Origin: Hymenobacter cellulosivorans
GTDB taxonomy: Bacteria; Bacteroidota; Bacteroidia; Cytophagales; Hymenobacteraceae
Length of the DNA: 64,000 nt
Assembly (NCBI RefSeq): GCF_022919135.1
Contig: NZ_CP095049.1
Coordinates: forward strand, 62,001 to 126,000
Direction of reading: 5' to 3'
The notes beneath the pieces were generated by a model. That model made no database searches, was not told the origin of the DNA, and saw only the letters and a program-made list of their open reading frames with translations. Shown in pieces: positions 61,822 to 64,000 of this stretch (the first letter of the stretch is position 1; every line of letters starts with the position of its first letter). Position numbers and translations under genes: made by a program.

Positions 61822-62628
61822 ATGCGCTCCACTGTTCGCCGCTTTGCGCTGCTGTTTGCCCTGAGCACGGCCGCCCTCACCTCCGCTCACGCCCAGCAAA
61901 AGTTGAAGTATCCCAAAACCAAGGCCGACGAAATTTATGACGCCGTGGCCAAGCCCGCCGTGCCTACCACCGGCCTGCAGGGCTATGCCGACTACCTGGA
62001 GCAAAACCAGCAGTACCCCACGGCGGCCCTGCAAAATGGCAAGGAAGGCACCGTTGAAGTGACGTTCGTGGTGGAAAAGTCGGGCGGCATCTCCAGTATT
62101 GCCGTCAAAAACGCTCTGGACCCGGCCCTGGATGCCGAAGCCATGCGCCTGATTAAAGGTGGCCCCAAGTGGGTGCCGGCCGAAAACAAGGGCCAGAAAG
62201 TGCGGCAGCGCGTTACGGTCCCGGTCAGCTTCCGCATGCCTCTGGGGGCCGGCGGCCCCGCGCCTCAGATGGATGCCAACGACTCACCGGCGGAAAACAA
62301 GCCCGCCGACGGCCCGAAAGTGGTGAAGCCCGAGCAGCCTGCCCGCCCCGTGGGCGGCACCGACGCTTTCTTCGAGTGGATTCAGAAAAACCAGAAGTAC
62401 CCGGCCCTGGCCCGCAAAAAGAACATTCAGGGCAAGGTGTTGGTTGAATTCATGGTGCAGCCCGATGGCTCGCTCACCGATGTCAAACTCGTTAAGCGCC
62501 TCGGCGCCGGTCTCGATGAGGAAGCCCTGCGCCTGATTAAGGCGGCGCCCAAGTGGGAGCCCGCCACCTACCAAGGCAAGCCGGTGCGGCAGAAAATGGT
62601 GCTGCCGGTGCTCTTCACGCTTCTGTAA
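61822..62628 (+). CDS. Periplasmic protein with two TonB C-terminal domains
   Basis: 268 residues, signal peptide up to about 23 (FALLFALSTAALTSAHAQ). Two TonB C-terminal-type domains: about 55-140 (YPTAALQNGKEGTVEVTFVVEKSGG...) and 185-265 (YPALARKKNIQGKVLVEFMVQPDGS...). The linker is charged. It lacks the N-terminal membrane anchor of classical TonB; its role may be as a separate periplasmic partner of TonB receptors. The start at 61822 (MRSTVRR) is the one that gives a signal peptide. Confidence 0.88.
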   Translation: MRSTVRRFALLFALSTAALTSAHAQQKLKYPKTKADEIYDAVAKPAVPTTGLQGYADYLEQNQQYPTAALQNGKEGTVEVTFVVEKSGGISSIAVKNALDPALDAEAMRLIKGGPKWVPAENKGQKVRQRVTVPVSFRMPLGAGGPAPQMDANDSPAENKPADGPKVVKPEQPARPVGGTDAFFEWIQKNQKYPALARKKNIQGKVLVEFMVQPDGSLTDVKLVKRLGAGLDEEALRLIKAAPKWEPATYQGKPVRQKMVLPVLFTLL

Positions 62629-62743
62629 AATATTCCGACGCCCGGCTCGTCTGCCTCCGTGCGGCCGGCCCAGTCAGCACCGCTCCTTTTCGGCTTTCCG
62701 CTCCTGCTCCCCTGCCCTTTCCTTTCACCTGGTTTCTATTCCT

Positions 62744-64000
62744 ATGCTGGCCCCGTTACCCCTCTTATCTGCTCCGCCGGTAGCTCCTATTCCCGCGCCG
62801 CCGGTTTCCGGTCCGCTCACTATCTGGCCCTACCAAGCGCGGTTTCAGCAGGCGGCTCAGGCCATGGCCGAAGGTATTTTCAACGTCCTCGACGACGATC
62901 TGGCCCCGACAGTGACCCTCATTGGCATTCCCGCCGAGCAGGGCCACTCCACCGAGGTAGTGTGCCTGGAGCCGGCCGACTGTGGCCTCGATTTCCAGCA
63001 TTTCAGCAACATCCTGGCCCGGGGTCAGGAAATGCAGCACTCGTATTCCTGGAGCCTGGCCGACCGGGAGCACCTCACCGAGGAAACTATTCGTAAGCGC
63101 TATCAGGGTGTGGGCCTGAAAATGGCCATGCAGGAGGCTTTGAATGCTTTGGGCAGCAAAAACCAGTTCTTCGCTGGCTTCCCCGTTCTGGTCGGTAAGT
63201 TCTTCGTCGTGACGGTGCTGCAGCTCAACCAGAAGGTGCTCAAGAGCCACCAGTCGCTGCGGCCCGACCGCTACTACACCGATGGAAAGCCTGTGGCGCC
63301 CTCCCTGGTGCTGGCGGCCGTGCAGCGCTTCCAGGAAGAGTGCCTAAAGGCTTTGAATGAGCCCGAGCCCGGTGCTGGTATGCTGGTCCGCCCCCGTGAA
63401 ACCGACGAGTTGGTACGGGCCGCCGGCAAGCTGCTGATGGACACGCCGGCCCAGGCTCTGGGCATCAACCCCTCGACGGCCAAGCTGTTTGCCACCTGCA
63501 ACACGATTTCGTCGCTGCGCTACGAAGGGGCCGAGGGCATCGGCAAGCTGCTGCTGGCCCGCCGCCGTCACCCTAATCTGGAAGAAGTATTTGCCCTGAC
63601 CTGTCCCACGCCCCTGACCGACTACCGGGCCGTGCGCAAGCTGCTGGAAATGACCACGCCCGACGTGAGTTTGCTGGCCGACGGTGAAAACGTGTATGCC
63701 TTGGGCCGCCTGGTAGGCACTTACGACGCCAGCCGGGAGGATCTGTTCATGATTAACTTCGTGACCCACTACGCCTGGGAGTTTCAGCACGATGGCAAGG
63801 TGCTCATGCGCAGCCACTACGGCCAGCCCAGCCTGCCCCGACCCCGCCTCAACCGCGCCCAGTTCCGCAAAGACCTGCGCCGCATCTTCGATTTGACCGC
63901 GCCCGACAAAGTAGAGCGCCTCTGGGACGTGGTAGTTGAAGCCAGCCGCCAAAAGCACGGCACGCTGGTCGTCGTCACCACCGAGGCCTTGGCCGAAGCC
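62744..64000 (+). CDS. DACNV/DisA_N protein (putative diadenylate cyclase), 3' truncated by window end
   Basis: At least 419 codons, open to the last base. The N-terminal Pro-rich start (MLAPLPLLSAPPVAPIPAPP) leads into a sensor-like domain (FQQAAQAMAEGIFNVL; FFAGFPVLVGKFFVV). From about 370 the sequence FRKDLRRIFDLT..., then HGTLVVVTTEALAEA resembles the first part of a DisA_N (diadenylate cyclase) domain, where the active-site DGA and RHR motifs would follow beyond the window. Proteins with DACNV plus DisA_N are found in Bacteroidota; they may make cyclic di-AMP or related signals. The catalytic motifs are not visible here. Confidence 0.75.
   Translation, partial: MLAPLPLLSAPPVAPIPAPPVSGPLTIWPYQARFQQAAQAMAEGIFNVLDDDLAPTVTLIGIPAEQGHSTEVVCLEPADCGLDFQHFSNILARGQEMQHSYSWSLADREHLTEETIRKRYQGVGLKMAMQEALNALGSKNQFFAGFPVLVGKFFVVTVLQLNQKVLKSHQSLRPDRYYTDGKPVAPSLVLAAVQRFQEECLKALNEPEPGAGMLVRPRETDELVRAAGKLLMDTPAQALGINPSTAKLFATCNTISSLRYEGAEGIGKLLLARRRHPNLEEVFALTCPTPLTDYRAVRKLLEMTTPDVSLLADGENVYALGRLVGTYDASREDLFMINFVTHYAWEFQHDGKVLMRSHYGQPSLPRPRLNRAQFRKDLRRIFDLTAPDKVERLWDVVVEASRQKHGTLVVVTTEALAEA

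Noticed and set aside
62765..63250. 161-residue minus-strand frame at the right end
   Set aside because: It is antisense to the DACNV/DisA_N gene, which runs in frame from 62744 to the window end and has clear domain-like sequence.

Overview
The window looks like a chromosomal stretch from a member of the Bacteroidota, order Cytophagales, most likely Hymenobacter or a close relative. The inference rests on several things: high-GC coding DNA (about 60 % by eye), carboxypeptidase-like/TonB-receptor architecture, promoters of the Bacteroidota type (TTTG, about 20 nt, TAnnTTTG), few strong Shine-Dalgarno sites, 7TMR-DISM and membrane MutS-like proteins, and lineage-typical families (DUF4268, DUF2490, DUF3108, DACNV). 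It is mostly ordinary core genome. I see no prophage, integrase, insertion sequence, CRISPR array, rRNA or tRNA.

Layout. 0-6 kb: a DUF4268 protein, a disordered acidic protein, three tandem small secreted paralogues, two divergent DUF1877 proteins with a zinc-ribbon protein, and a glutaryl-CoA-type acyl-CoA dehydrogenase. 6-14 kb: an APC permease, a TonB receptor behind a clear TPP riboswitch and promoter, then a pnuC-nadR-aldose epimerase-GNAT operon. 14-22.7 kb: rhodanese, HrpB helicase, DUF2490 barrel, IMP dehydrogenase, and an RsbU/RsbV/RsbW-like partner-switching operon. 22.7-28.4 kb: two SurA-type prolyl isomerases, one a lipoprotein with an OmpA-like insert, then a MoxR ATPase and a small unknown. 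28.4-36.6 kb: an SDR, a GNAT, an outer-membrane barrel, RecA, DUF3108, a PhoB/PhoR-like pair and an RluA-type pseudouridine synthase.

36.7-39.5 kb: L13, S9, S2 and EF-Ts. 39.5-43.8 kb: an AT-rich orphan gene, a very small membrane ORF, a DUF3089 lipoprotein, a three-gene SHOCT/coiled-coil operon and a small stress-type protein. 43.9-48.2 kb: a LysR-YeiH pair with a candidate operator, and an S9 peptidase. 48.3-55.5 kb: a secreted unknown, a 7TMR-DISM kinase with its NarL-type regulator, a possibly frameshifted membrane protein, a FUSC transporter-like protein and a STAS-like protein. 55.9-64 kb: bestrophin, membrane MutS-like ATPase, haem-type TonB receptor, RidA, a periplasmic double TonB-C protein, and the 5' part of a DACNV/DisA_N (cyclic-dinucleotide) protein that runs off the end.

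The most unusual structure is a set of dispersed inverted repeats (14.34, 26.74, 45.94 and 56.88 kb). They fill whole intergenic gaps up to gene boundaries. One supplies the last codons of the MutS-like gene, and a related degenerate sequence appears in frame inside that same gene. The other main leads are the riboswitch-controlled thiamin receptor near pnuC/nadR, the OmpA-like insert in a prolyl isomerase, the LysR-YeiH operator and the helically spaced GTAAYA repeats upstream of the DUF2490 gene.
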